A DNA stretch of 64,000 nucleotides, from the NCBI RefSeq assembly GCF_000746825.1, contig NZ_JQIV01000003.1, positions 1 through 64,000 of the forward strand, read 5' to 3'. Within the stretch, counting starts at the first letter, position 1; the number at the start of each line of letters is the position of its first letter. Shown here in pieces: positions 29,033-37,681 of the stretch. Source of the stretch: Carnobacterium inhibens subsp. inhibens DSM 13024. Its GTDB lineage: Bacteria; Bacillota; Bacilli; Lactobacillales; Carnobacteriaceae. The notes beneath the pieces are model-generated. The model was not told the origin of the DNA and ran no database searches. It saw only the letters and a list, made by a program, of their open reading frames with translations. The position numbers and the translations under genes are program-made.

Positions 29033-30334
29033 TTAGTACTGCAATTTTTCTATATAGGTTTTGAGTACGTGTATGGTCTGGATGCAGTCATTTAAGTCTG
29101 ACCATTCTGCCGGGTTATGGCTGATGCCATCTTTACTCTTAACAAACAGCATGACTATCGGAATTTGTTCTCCGAGAACCATTGCATCGTGTCCTGCTCC
29201 GCTTGGCAAACGATAAGGACGAATGCTGTTTACTTTCATAGCCTCTTCAAGTAGCTCTTGCCGGTCTTCAGAAATTGGCACAGGTGGGCTCTTTAAGGTT
29301 TCTTTATACGTAACAGACAATTTGTGTGATACTCCAATTTCTTCTCCAAGCTGAATAATGCGATTGACTAAGGTATCTCTTGATTCTTCATAGATATCTC
29401 TACTATCGACATACAAGGTAACTTTCCCAGGGATGACATTAACTCCATTAGGTTCTACATGAAGTTTTCCTACTGTGGCTACAGCGGTATCATTAATTTG
29501 CTGTGGAATTTGAGTGAGTTTGACTATAAACTCACTGGCAGCAAGTAAGGCATCTTTCCGGTCATTCATCGGTGTATTCCCTGCATGACCCGCTTCTCCT
29601 TGAAAGGTGTATTCCAGCCAGTGAGGTCCGGCAATTCCTGTCACAATTCCACATGGAAGGCCTTCTTTTTCTAAACGTTTTCCTTGCTCGATATGTATTT
29701 CAATAAAGGTTTCGATATCATCCAAATCCCGTTTGGCAGTAGAGTAACTTTCTAGACTTAACCCCACATCTTGCAATACTTCTTCAAAACTTTCCCCATT
29801 AGTGTCTTTCTTTTTTATCTTCTCGTCTAAGTCGCCTGATCCCATAAAAGCTTCACTTCCATTCAAGCCACCATGGAATCTCGATCCTTCTTCATCAGAA
29901 AAAATAACGACTTCAAAAGGTTTTTCTGGTGTGAATTCTGCCTCTCTCCAAGCTTCTGCAACTTCCAAAGCAGATAATACTCCCAATGGACCATCGAAGT
30001 GTCCACCATTTGGGACACTGTCGACATGAGAACCACTTAATACGGCAGGTACACCTGGGCGTTTGCCTTCCAGCCGACCAAATACATTGCCTGCTCCATC
30101 CTGATGTACAGAAAGTCCGGCTTCTTTCATCCATTTCATGACCAGTTCTTTTGCTTCTTTTTCTTCAAATGAAAAACCAGTACGATAAGAACCATTCTGT
30201 TCTGTTAATCCAATTTTTGACAAAGCTCCTAACCGTTCGGCTAATCGCTTACCGGAGACACCATTGTAATCAAGTGAAACGTCATACGTTTCAAGTAAAT
30301 TTTCTTTTAAATTAAAAATTGTTTTTTGGCTCAT
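29033..30334 (-). CDS. M20-family amidase (N-carbamoyl amino acid hydrolase / allantoate amidohydrolase type)
   Basis: 433 residues. Zinc-binding motifs SGSHVDSVPNGGHFDGPLG, DEEGSRF and GHAGNTPM, with a C-terminal SGAGHDAMVLG...SHNPAEW, mark the hydantoinase/carbamoylase branch of peptidase family M20. These enzymes hydrolyse N-carbamoyl amino acids or allantoate, releasing ammonia. Exact substrate cannot be read from sequence. Base composition is richer in GC than the neighbours, suggesting recent arrival from another genome. Ribosome-binding site GGAGGG. Not part of an operon. Confidence 0.85.
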   Translation of the reverse strand: MSQKTIFNLKENLLETYDVSLDYNGVSGKRLAERLGALSKIGLTEQNGSYRTGFSFEEKEAKELVMKWMKEAGLSVHQDGAGNVFGRLEGKRPGVPAVLSGSHVDSVPNGGHFDGPLGVLSALEVAEAWREAEFTPEKPFEVVIFSDEEGSRFHGGLNGSEAFMGSGDLDEKIKKKDTNGESFEEVLQDVGLSLESYSTAKRDLDDIETFIEIHIEQGKRLEKEGLPCGIVTGIAGPHWLEYTFQGEAGHAGNTPMNDRKDALLAASEFIVKLTQIPQQINDTAVATVGKLHVEPNGVNVIPGKVTLYVDSRDIYEESRDTLVNRIIQLGEEIGVSHKLSVTYKETLKSPPVPISEDRQELLEEAMKVNSIRPYRLPSGAGHDAMVLGEQIPIVMLFVKSKDGISHNPAEWSDLNDCIQTIHVLKTYIEKLQY

Positions 30335-30668
30335 AAAAATCCCTCCTACTCATAATTATAACAGACGACTCACTATAAAATAGCTCATCTATAAAGGACA
30401 CTTTTTCGAGTGTCTAATTTTTGGTTCATACACTAATGATTATTTTCAGGAAATCTTTATTTAGATTAAGTAGAGAACCCCACGAGTTAAGAAACACCAA
30501 TAGGGCTATCGATATAACAAATAGCAAAAAAAATTTGAAATACATTATATAGGTAAAAATTAATGTAACTTAGGCAACTATATAGATACATACAAATTAA
30601 AACGTTCTTAAAATGCTTCTGAGAGACACTTGAAATCAAAAAAAATGAAGAATAAAAGCCTAAAAAGC
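30335..30668. other. intergenic, nothing recognised
   Basis: No gene or clear repeat; it separates the M20 hydrolase from the Fic gene. Confidence 0.4.
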
Positions 30669-31394
30669 TTATTCTTCAATTTCTTTGATTTTTTCTTGAT
30701 CCATATTTTGAAATGCTATCATTCGTTTAGTTTCTTTATCTAAGGTAGATTTAGCAAAAGTTACAAAAGAATCTACGTCTTGAGTTGCTAAAATTTCAAC
30801 ATACTGTGCTTTTGTATCCTTTTCAATAATTAATGGAGGAAATCCTTCCTGTAATAAAGAATAGTTCATCATCATCCGACCAGTTCGGCCATTCCCATCT
30901 GAGAATGGATGAATCCGTTCAAACTGAATATGAGTATCCAAAATAGCCATTAATTTAGCTTCCCTATCTTTAGATATACTTAAACGATAATTTAAATTAT
31001 CAATTAATTGAGAAACGAACAAAGGTGTTTCTGATGGTGAAGATGTTTGAAATTCAGCACCTAAAATCATATTTTCATTCTTTTTAAATTGACCTTTATC
31101 GTATTGTAATCGATCTGTTAAATCAGCGTGTATTTCTTTAATAATGGTGGTAGAAAGGGTCTCTTCATTTATTAAATGATTTATCATATGATCAAAAGCT
31201 TGCTTGTGGTTCTCAATCTCATAAAATTCTCTAACTGTAGCGCCGGAACTAATGGGTAAAGTACCATTTACAATGATAGAAACGGTAGCAGGTAAAGAAA
31301 TCGTATTTCCTTCAATTCCTGCTGAATGATGAGCTAATCGTACTAAAATATCTTCAAAGTAGTCGCTAGTTATGGATTTGAAAAATTTATTCAC
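30669..31394 (-). CDS. Fic-family protein
   Basis: 241 residues. Catalytic motif HPFSDGNGRTGR at about 167-178 with the flap upstream (FQTSSPSETP). An inhibitory-helix-like SAGIEGN is present at about 24-30, as in self-inhibited Fic proteins. Fic enzymes transfer AMP or other groups to target proteins. Located directly downstream of the ParA genes across a palindrome that shares the centromere motif, so it may be co-regulated with partition or act as a maintenance factor. Confidence 0.85.
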   Translation of the reverse strand: MNKFFKSITSDYFEDILVRLAHHSAGIEGNTISLPATVSIIVNGTLPISSGATVREFYEIENHKQAFDHMINHLINEETLSTTIIKEIHADLTDRLQYDKGQFKKNENMILGAEFQTSSPSETPLFVSQLIDNLNYRLSISKDREAKLMAILDTHIQFERIHPFSDGNGRTGRMMMNYSLLQEGFPPLIIEKDTKAQYVEILATQDVDSFVTFAKSTLDKETKRMIAFQNMDQEKIKEIEE

Positions 31395-31519
31395 TTGAAG
31401 GCCTCCTACATTTAATATCTACACAAAAGTATACTTACGCAAGTTATTCAACAGTGTCTGTGTGAGTATTTTTAAAATTATAAGCTTAAAAAGTCTTTTG
31501 TTATCTACGGGTCTTTAAA

Positions 31520-31563
31520 GTTAACTATACAAAAGTATACTAGTATACTTTTGTATAGTTAAC
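31520..31563. repeat. 44-bp perfect palindrome containing the partition motif
   Basis: Symmetric about 31541/31542; the arms run GTTAACTATACAAAAG then the core GTATACTAGTATAC. The core is the same as in the array upstream of parA, so it is probably a binding site for the partition protein as well as a possible terminator between parB-like and fic. Confidence 0.7.
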
Positions 31564-31578
31564 TTATTTTCTCCAAAC

Positions 31579-31989
31579 TTATTTTTTTGAATGCTCGTAA
31601 AGATGTTCGTACATTTGATTGTAACCCTCTCTTTGACGGTTAGTTAAGCGTGCGTTTACATAACTTTCAATTAGCATTTGCATCATATCGTTTACAGTTG
31701 ATTTATCCATTTCTTCTAACTCTTCAATAAAAGGTTTTAATGTGTTTAATCTTAGTAATACATCAGGAGATAATTTAGCTGTTTTTGTAGCTTTAAAAAA
31801 GTTTTCGGGTACCTTTTTCTCTTGTACTTTAAATTGTTTTTGAATTTGTGTTTTTTTGATTTCAATTGGAAGATCATTTGGTGAATGGATAGGTGATCTA
31901 CCAAAGTCATTAGTTCCTTTTATGGATACATTTTTTTCTTGGAGACTACTTTTTTGTCTTTTGATAATTGGTTCAAATGACTTACTCAT
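31579..31989 (-). CDS. small partition partner protein (ParB-like)
   Basis: 136 residues. Basic N-terminal half, and a C-terminal half (LSPDVLLRLNTLKPFIEELEEMDKSTVNDMMQMLIESYVNARL) that fits a ribbon-helix-helix dimer domain. It follows parA by 29 bp, as in type Ib partition operons where the small second protein binds the centromere and represses the operon. No classical ParB helix-turn-helix. Confidence 0.65.
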   Translation of the reverse strand: MSKSFEPIIKRQKSSLQEKNVSIKGTNDFGRSPIHSPNDLPIEIKKTQIQKQFKVQEKKVPENFFKATKTAKLSPDVLLRLNTLKPFIEELEEMDKSTVNDMMQMLIESYVNARLTNRQREGYNQMYEHLYEHSKK

Positions 31990-32018
31990 AAAATACTCCC
32001 TTCTCCCATTCTAAGCAG

Positions 32019-32837
32019 TTAAATATTTTCTAAATACGATTCATGGTCGTTCAATTCATTTAAAACATCTATGAAAATTTGGTGAGCTTTTCCATCCCAC
32101 ATTTCTACTTTTCCATTTGCATTAGTGTTCATGTGAACACCTTCTACATCATATACTTTTAAACGTTCTTGGTAATTTACAATAGTGTCAATAACATTGC
32201 TGCCATACATTTCTCTTGCTTGATCTAAAACTCTAGTATCCACTCGTCCACCTTGTCTTAACATCATAGGAATAATTCCAACAACTTGTAAGTGGGCATT
32301 ATAGTTTTCTGATAAAAATTGCATGTAAGCAATATATGTTTGGGCACCATCTAATGAGAGTTCTTGGGTTTGAAGAACAATAATACAATAATCGGCAGCT
32401 ATCATAGCATTGTCTGAGTAATCAGATATCGTGGGTGGAACATCTATATAAATACGATCATAACTATTTTTGAAGGGCTCAATTAATTCTTTTAAATAAG
32501 AAATTTGAGCTATTTCATTATCTGGGTATTTATCAAAAAGAATCTTTGATAAATTTCTAAATGATGTATTTGCTGGTATCATATCTAAATTATCCATGAC
32601 ATGAACGATTTCATCGGTAAGGTTTCCGTTTCGAAAACCATCAGTAATTGATTTTGATATGTTATCAAGATTTCCAGTTTTAGCAAGCACTCTAGTAGCA
32701 TTGCCTTGAGGGTCCATATCAATAACTAAGATCCGTTCCTTTAAATATGTAGCTGCTTCATATGCCAGCATAGTTACGGTTTTTGTTTTGCCAACCCCGC
32801 CCTTAAAGTTTCCAACAACATAAACTTTTCCGTTCAT
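32019..32837 (-). CDS. parA: ParA-type partition ATPase
   Basis: 272 residues from the ATG at 32837, which has AGGAGG upstream; an in-frame upstream start at 32861 lacks one. Deviant Walker A KGGVGKTKT (13-21), Walker A' DMDPQGNAT and switch DVPPTISDYSDNAMIAAD. Segregates plasmid copies together with the small downstream protein and the palindrome array upstream. Confidence 0.9.
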   Translation of the reverse strand: MNGKVYVVGNFKGGVGKTKTVTMLAYEAATYLKERILVIDMDPQGNATRVLAKTGNLDNISKSITDGFRNGNLTDEIVHVMDNLDMIPANTSFRNLSKILFDKYPDNEIAQISYLKELIEPFKNSYDRIYIDVPPTISDYSDNAMIAADYCIIVLQTQELSLDGAQTYIAYMQFLSENYNAHLQVVGIIPMMLRQGGRVDTRVLDQAREMYGSNVIDTIVNYQERLKVYDVEGVHMNTNANGKVEMWDGKAHQIFIDVLNELNDHESYLENI

Positions 32838-32865
32838 TTGTTTACCTCCTAATTTATACATAAGT

Positions 32866-33290
32866 ATACTTATGTATAAATTTTAACATTTACAAACATA
32901 ATATGCAACGGTATACTACTGCAAAAGTTACTTATGTGTAGATGTAACAAAAATGAAATATAAGCATAAGTATACCAGTATACTTATGCTTAAGTTAAAA
33001 AGTATACCAGTATACCAGTATACTACGCACAAGTATACTGGTATACCAACGCATAAGTATACTAGTGTACTTGTGCGTTATCCTTATAATTCAGTACGAT
33101 CACTGACAAAGTAACATTTTCCTATAAATTTTTTTCATTTATATCCAATGAAAACTATACAATAGTATACCAGTATACCGTTGAATAGTTGTTTTCACAT
33201 GTAAAAATCTCTACACAAACTACGCGTTAGTATACCAGTATACTAACGTTTGTTTCATGCAGTATACTAGTATACTGTTGTATAGTTTGT
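32866..33290. repeat. array of GTATACYAGTATAC palindromes (probable centromere)
   Basis: At least seven copies of the core AGTATACCAGTATAC or close variants, for example at 32969, near 33002, 33030, 33050, 33163, 33230 and 33261. They are embedded in longer inverted repeats whose flanks differ (GCATAAGTATAC, GCGTTAGTATAC). The array lies directly upstream of parA and is the likely parC/parS and operon operator. The repeats are palindromic and irregularly spaced, not CRISPR-like. Confidence 0.75.
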
Positions 33291-33352
33291 TAATGGAAAA
33301 AAGCATTTACATCACAATTCAAGTGCGTTAGGCTCGATACAACACTAAAATT

Positions 33353-33414
33353 AAATAAAAAAAAGCCCCACGAATTGGCGTTCGTAGGACAACAAATTAT
33401 TCTGATTTATGTAT
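33353..33414 (-). ncRNA. candidate short antisense/regulatory RNA
   Basis: A consensus promoter on the minus strand would start an RNA near 33414 that runs into a strong terminator 60 nt later (stem CCTACGAACGCC / GGCGTTCGTAGG variant CCCACGAATTGG, then T8). Such short RNAs commonly control plasmid replication or addiction modules. Target unknown; no Rep or Fst toxin is visible here. Confidence 0.45.
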
Positions 33415-33418
33415 TGTC

Positions 33419-33447
33419 ATTATACCAAGCACCTGGACAAATGGCAA
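33419..33447 (-). promoter_or_regulatory. consensus sigma-A promoter of the small RNA
   Basis: On the minus strand: -35 TTGCCA (33447-33442), 17-bp spacer, -10 TATAAT (33424-33419). Confidence 0.6.
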
Positions 33448-33900
33448 TTGGCTTTTTTACCAACACAGGAGCCAAGCTGTGTGCGTGACAGCATTTAAGT
33501 AGACAGGTTAAGCATACGCCGCTGCAATAAGGAATGCTAGGAACAATCAAATAGGGTCGCTATATCCTCTATTGTTCTGAATGGTGACCACGACCGATTT
33601 GAACTGGTGGGGGCGGTAATCCAGGTCTGATTTAGACTGGTAGCTTAAAACAATACTCTTAGGGTGGATTTTAAGAGTGTTTTAAGCGTGTTGAGACAAC
33701 AACACCGACGATATAGCATGTGAAGCAGGCTCCGACTCGATCCGAGGCTAGAACATACATAATAGACACATTCGTACTCTAGTTCAGCTTAAATCTATTT
33801 TAGGCTTTGCTAGGGTACAACTATGCTCATCTCACCACTTTCTCTCACCTCGGCTAGCAAATGAGAAACCGTAGGTCAACCCTTTATTTACTATATAACT
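33430..33900. other. structured non-coding region
   Basis: About 470 bp with no ORF but with higher GC than the surroundings and many short inverted repeats: CCAGGTCT/AGACTGG near 33620, ACTCTTA/TAAGAGT near 33650, GTGTTG/CAACAC near 33690, and TTTGCTAG/CTAGCAAA pairing across about 33804 and 33855. It could be a replication origin, a long leader or a structured RNA. I cannot assign it to a known RNA family. Confidence 0.4.
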
Positions 33901-34105
33901 TAAATAAAAGGAACGATATCTTATGGAGGTCGCGAATAAATGAGTAATAAAATAATGTATGGAAATTGAGTTTGATTATAGCTTAGATAACTATTAAGAC
34001 TGTTTAAAATAGATTACTGAGAAACAAAAAATACAAAGAAACATAATTGGTTAATAAAAAAGCTTTATGGAAAACTGAACTATTATAGTTAGTAAGGAGG
34101 GTAGT

Positions 34106-34771
34106 ATGAATATACATATTATTCAACATGTTTCATTTGAAAAACCTGGTCGAATTATGGACTGGATACAAGAGAATAATCATACAGTCGAAATGATTAA
34201 AGTATTTAACAGAGAGCCTTTTCCGAAAGCGGAAGAAGTGTCTTTTTTAATTGTTTTAGGTGGACCGATGAGTGCGAATGATACAGAACATTGGATACAA
34301 AATGAACGACATTTGATAAAAGAAGTCGTCGATAGTGGGAAACCGATGATAGGAATTTGTTTAGGTGCACAACAATTAGCTAAAGCTTATGGAAGCGACA
34401 TTATTTCTACTCCTAAAGAAGTTGGTTGGCACTCGGTGACCTCTTTAACGCAAATCTTTCATCCGAGTAAAGAATATACTGTCCTTCATTGGCATGGTGA
34501 AGGATTTACAAAACCTTGCAATGCTACGCTTTTATATTCTACTGAAAAGTGGGAAAACCAAGGGTTTCGCCTGTTCAATGCGATAGGATTACAATTTCAT
34601 TTTGAAGCGACCAAAGAAACTGTGAAAGAGATTATAGAAGCTGATTCACAGTTTCTTAGTCAGTCAGTTTTCTCTGTGACAAAAGGAGAAACAATAGATT
34701 TTCCCGTCCCTGATGAGAATAAAGACATTCTATTTTCGATCCTAAATACATTGGAACGTGAAGTGAAATAA
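34106..34771 (+). CDS. class I glutamine amidotransferase-like protein
   Basis: 221 residues. Nucleophile elbow GICLGAQQLAKAYG (Cys at about 92) and later catalytic QFHFEA with His and Glu complete the GATase triad. No synthetase domain, so it belongs to the stand-alone GMP-synthase-like amidotransferases, often of uncertain substrate (peptidase/hydrolase-like). Ribosome-binding site AAGGAGGG. The next gene follows by 59 bp and may be in the same operon. Confidence 0.8.
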   Translation: MNIHIIQHVSFEKPGRIMDWIQENNHTVEMIKVFNREPFPKAEEVSFLIVLGGPMSANDTEHWIQNERHLIKEVVDSGKPMIGICLGAQQLAKAYGSDIISTPKEVGWHSVTSLTQIFHPSKEYTVLHWHGEGFTKPCNATLLYSTEKWENQGFRLFNAIGLQFHFEATKETVKEIIEADSQFLSQSVFSVTKGETIDFPVPDENKDILFSILNTLEREVK

Positions 34772-34830
34772 GTACATTGTATTTATTTCATGGATTGGGC
34801 TTGAAATAAAAGAATGGAGGAAGACAAAGG

Positions 34831-35580
34831 ATGATCTTAAAAGAGGTTGTAACAAACTATTTATTTAACGATGAAATAATACAGACTATCGCTAACTACT
34901 GGAAGAAACACTATTACCAAGAGGAAGAGGTTACTGTTGGTAATATCGAAAAAAAGTTAGTTCAGTTGAGAGAAGAATTGGATAGAGCAGACACAACGGA
35001 TGCTGTTTCTAGGGGTGGATATACTTTTACCGCTAAATGGATTGAAGATGCTTTTACAGACGAAATAGTGATGGATATTTTTTGTACCTTTAATGAAGAT
35101 GGAAAGCACTACTCAGTTGATTATCTTTCTTTTAAAGAGATGCTCCATTATAACGTTATATTTCCATTGGATATACCTAAAATCGATTTTTTAAGCGAAT
35201 TACTATGGGAGATTACTTTCGAGGGGTTTACTGAGGAAAGTAAGACTGAAAGTCGCAGGGAGTTAGAAAATAGAATTCAAGAATCTGATGAAGTTCAAAA
35301 ATCAATGGCTGATGTTAAAGCGTTCATTGTCTTTTTTAAAGAAGAATGTTCAACTGATAAACGCATATCAATAATTGACCACTTCCAACCACTGACGGAT
35401 TCTGTTATTGAAGACTGGTCAGACATTTTTGATGAAACCGAGGATGAATCAAGTGAAGTATCTTTTTGGTCAAATGTAGCTGTGCAAAAGCAAGATGAAC
35501 AGCTATTAGAAGAATTTCTTCAAGTTTTCAAAGAGGAATATGACTCTTTTGTTGATCAGAAGTCACAAAAGAAATTATAA
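34831..35580 (+). CDS. uncharacterised acidic protein
   Basis: 249 residues with strong ribosome-binding site (ATGGAGG). The first ~110 residues (LKEVVTNYLFNDEIIQTIANYWKKHYYQEEE...YSVDYLSFKEMLHYNV) recall the DUF6557-type domain; the rest is acidic and helical. No catalytic motif seen. Not recognised with certainty. Confidence 0.55.
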   Translation: MILKEVVTNYLFNDEIIQTIANYWKKHYYQEEEVTVGNIEKKLVQLREELDRADTTDAVSRGGYTFTAKWIEDAFTDEIVMDIFCTFNEDGKHYSVDYLSFKEMLHYNVIFPLDIPKIDFLSELLWEITFEGFTEESKTESRRELENRIQESDEVQKSMADVKAFIVFFKEECSTDKRISIIDHFQPLTDSVIEDWSDIFDETEDESSEVSFWSNVAVQKQDEQLLEEFLQVFKEEYDSFVDQKSQKKL

Positions 35581-35789
35581 GATACAAATGCATATAGATT
35601 AGTTTAAAAATTTCAGCGGTGATTTTTCGATCAATTTTTGTTCTAAGTGATGAATAGGATTACCAATAATTTTAGCTGTAGAATCTATACTTTTAATATT
35701 TTGAAGCAGAATTGTACCATTTAGAACATTAAAAGAATTACAATCCCATCATTGGTTAGAAGCATATAGCGACAGATAAATTTATTATT
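35581..35789 (-). other. coding remnant at the left edge of the cassette region
   Basis: On the minus strand a frame without its start reads ILLQNIKSIDSTAKIIGN and continues to a stop near 35608. It looks like the 3' end of a lost gene. It abuts the first 30-bp site. Confidence 0.3.
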
Positions 35790-35819
35790 GATACATGAAA
35801 TTGGTATTTAATATAGAAT
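35790..35819 (+). repeat. 30-bp site 1 (right arm degenerate)
   Basis: Left arm GATACATGAAATT matches the other sites; the right arm is diverged (ATTTAATATAGAA). Marks the left boundary of the cassette region. Confidence 0.55.
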
Positions 35820-35843
35820 AAAATCATAAAGGAGGGAAAAAAA

Positions 35844-36134
35844 TTGGATAATATAAAATTAAATAATGATAAGACACACACCATGGCATTTTTATCGTAT
35901 TCTTTAGCTGCCGTGTTTGGATGTACTGGATTATATAAATTATGGGTGTATACACCCATGGAAGAAGATATATATGGTGATATGATAGGTGGAGCAAATG
36001 CTATTGTAGGAGGAGATGCATATAACTACATAATCAATGGTACACATGCAGTTGCGTATATTTTATTAGCTCTTATATTTGTAATTGTTGGATCGGTTAT
36101 TGTGCTTAACAATAATTCAAAAACATCTTATTAA
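35844..36134 (+). CDS. small two-helix membrane protein
   Basis: 96 residues from TTG after GGAGGG. Helices at about 14-34 (MAFLSYSLAAVFGCTGLYKLW) and 68-88 separated by an acidic, Gly-rich loop. Occupies one module between sites 1 and 2. Not recognised. Confidence 0.55.
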   Translation: MDNIKLNNDKTHTMAFLSYSLAAVFGCTGLYKLWVYTPMEEDIYGDMIGGANAIVGGDAYNYIINGTHAVAYILLALIFVIVGSVIVLNNNSKTSY

Positions 36135-36153
36135 TACATGAAATCGTTGTATC
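36133..36153 (+). repeat. 30-bp site 2 (9 bp shorter in the centre)
   Basis: AATACATGAAATCGTTGTATC: both arm ends are present but the middle is missing. Directly followed by a terminator. Confidence 0.6.
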
Positions 36154-36207
36154 AAAAGAAGCTCTCTCAGTACTCCTAATTCGAGTGTTGAGAGAGCTTC
36201 TTTTGAT
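36152..36207. terminator. terminator hairpin
   Basis: CAAAAGAAGCTCTCTCA / TGAGAGAGCTTCTTTTG, a 17-bp stem usable in both directions, between the membrane protein and the toxin-antitoxin pair. Confidence 0.8.
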
Positions 36208-36236
36208 TTTAGAACAACAAAATTTCGTCGTATAAT

Positions 36237-36512
36237 TTAATTTTTCACCAGTTCTTTAGTTGTTTTGTCAATGAATGTGAGTTCTAAGTTTAAACCATCT
36301 GCAATTTTTGTAATGGTCTTTAGAGAAGGAGCGTAAGAAAAGTTTTCTACACGAGCTATTTGAGCCTGAGAGACATGTACTTTTTCAGCTAATTCTTTTT
36401 GAGTTATATTCTTTTCTCTACGGAGACTGGCTAATAAAGCAGTCAACTCAATAAGATTTTTGTCTTCTTGAGAGATACTACTAATGTCTTTTTTTACATT
36501 TGTCCATTTCAT
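36237..36512 (-). CDS. HigA-type antitoxin (XRE helix-turn-helix)
   Basis: About 91 residues from MKWTNVKKD, 5 bp after the toxin stop. Helix-turn-helix LASLRREKNITQKELAEKVHVSQAQIARVENFSYAPSLKTI. Antitoxins of this type neutralise the RelE-like partner and repress the operon. Second gene of the pair, as in higBA. Confidence 0.8.
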   Translation of the reverse strand: MKWTNVKKDISSISQEDKNLIELTALLASLRREKNITQKELAEKVHVSQAQIARVENFSYAPSLKTITKIADGLNLELTFIDKTTKELVKN

Positions 36513-36517
36513 GCTAA

Positions 36518-36883
36518 TCATCCTTTCTTGCGTTCTAACCAATCAGCTAATTCACGTTTAGCTTGTTCAATTTCTCTTTTAGTTTTTTTTTGGGATTTTT
36601 TTCTAAACTGGTGTAATAAAATTAAGGGATTAACTTCTAAGGTTGCAAAAAACACGCGATTAGATATTGGGCGTAATTTCCAAATTTTACCCTCAATCTG
36701 TTTAACAACAAGAGGCTCCCCTATAAAAGTTCTGTCATACTCCAGACGTTCCATTTGATAATAGAGCTTTTTTATGGTGGATTTATTTTCTTTAGTCGGG
36801 TTACTATCTAGTTCTTTGATCCAATCTACTATTTGGCTTTGGCCTTTCTTATCTTCATAGAACTCTATTTCGTATTTTTTCAT
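36518..36883 (-). CDS. HigB/RelE-family toxin
   Basis: About 121 residues from ATG 36883 (GGAG upstream). Pattern KKYEIEFYEDKKGQSQIVDWIKEL, KQIEGKIWKLRPISNRVFFATL and LLHQFRKKSQKKTKREIEQAKRELADW is that of the phage-derived Gp49/HigB ribosome-dependent mRNA endonucleases. Forms one cassette with its antitoxin. Confidence 0.8.
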   Translation of the reverse strand: MKKYEIEFYEDKKGQSQIVDWIKELDSNPTKENKSTIKKLYYQMERLEYDRTFIGEPLVVKQIEGKIWKLRPISNRVFFATLEVNPLILLHQFRKKSQKKTKREIEQAKRELADWLERKKG

Positions 36884-36960
36884 AGAAACTCCTATCAATC
36901 TCTGTATATCTCTATAATATATCAAAAATGATATATTATAGAGTTCGATAATTGCTTTTC

Positions 36961-36990
36961 AATACATGAAATTGCTTAGAATAGTGTATC
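36961..36990 (+). repeat. 30-bp site 3
   Basis: AATACATGAAATT-GCTT-AGAATAGTGTATC. Followed by a decayed terminator (AACCTTAT...AAAGTTGTTTTTTT). Confidence 0.8.
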
Positions 36991-37057
36991 TATAACCTTA
37001 TCAGATCAAAGTTGTTTTTTTAAAATAATTATACAAAAGACCTATAACCGGAGGGTT

Positions 37058-37314
37058 ATTTGTTTCCCAGTACCAAAGGTGGACATGTAGAAGTCAATAC
37101 GGTCTATCAGATGTTTCAAATGGTCGCTAAGCTATTGGGAAGAGACGATATTGGCACGCAACCGCTGCGTAAGACGTTTGGTTACCACTTTACAAAAAGA
37201 CCAAAGACGTGGCTACGTTTTTGGTCTTAGCAGCGAGAAAATCGCGAAGCGCTATATTGGGATTAATGAAGATGAAATTAGTGAGACATTATTAAATTTC
37301 CGTTTGGGATTTTA
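37058..37314 (+). pseudogene. decayed copy of the tyrosine recombinase
   Basis: About 255 bp align closely with 51384-51640 of the intact recombinase (FPSTKGGHVEVNTVYQMFQ, RKTFGYH, SSEKI.KRYIGINEDEISETLLNFRLG). The 5' half is gone, the catalytic HTLR reads QPLR, and there are frame breaks. Its natural stop after FRLGF shows where the gene family normally ends. Confidence 0.85.
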
Positions 37315-37364
37315 ATTCATACCATTGTATTTTTTTTCTGATAAATTAGGACAGTCAAACTTTA

Positions 37365-37661
37365 TTAGAAGAGGTTAGAACCCCACATACTAACAGAAGA
37401 AGCTCCTCTGTAATTCGCAACTTCTTTGCCAACAATCGCGTTTAAATCAGTTAATGTCTGAGGAGATTTAAATTCGTTAGCCATTAAGTAAGAGTTGATT
37501 TTTCTACTTAACTTTACACAAACAAGTCTATAATCATCACCATCAGAAATCTTTTTAGCATAGTCAAATAATGATTGAGAAAATTCACTGTCTTTTTTTA
37601 TTTCTGGATCTGAATAGGCTTTGCTAATGGCATCTATAATTTTTCCTTCATTATTATTCAT
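37365..37661 (-). CDS. class IIa bacteriocin immunity protein
   Basis: 98 residues, helical, with the EntA/PedB immunity-like pattern ...FSQSLFDYAKKISDGDDYRLVCVKLSRKINSYLMAN.... It follows the class IIa bacteriocin gene at 37682-37893 in the same direction by 20 bp, the usual bacteriocin-immunity order. Such proteins bind the mannose PTS-bacteriocin complex in the producer membrane. Confidence 0.75.
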   Translation of the reverse strand: MNNNEGKIIDAISKAYSDPEIKKDSEFSQSLFDYAKKISDGDDYRLVCVKLSRKINSYLMANEFKSPQTLTDLNAIVGKEVANYRGASSVSMWGSNLF

Positions 37662-37681
37662 AAATTAGTTCCTTTCTAGTT

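Noticed and set aside
29802-30134. Overlapping ORFs inside the M20 hydrolase
   Set aside because: They are shadows of a well-supported gene and lack ribosome-binding sites.
32866-33290. The GTATAC repeats as CRISPR or transposon ends
   Set aside because: They are short palindromes with irregular spacing directly upstream of parA, which fits a centromere better.
33430-33900. tmRNA, RNase P RNA or a group II intron
   Set aside because: I see no tRNA-like ends, no RNase P core motifs and no domain V or intron-encoded protein.
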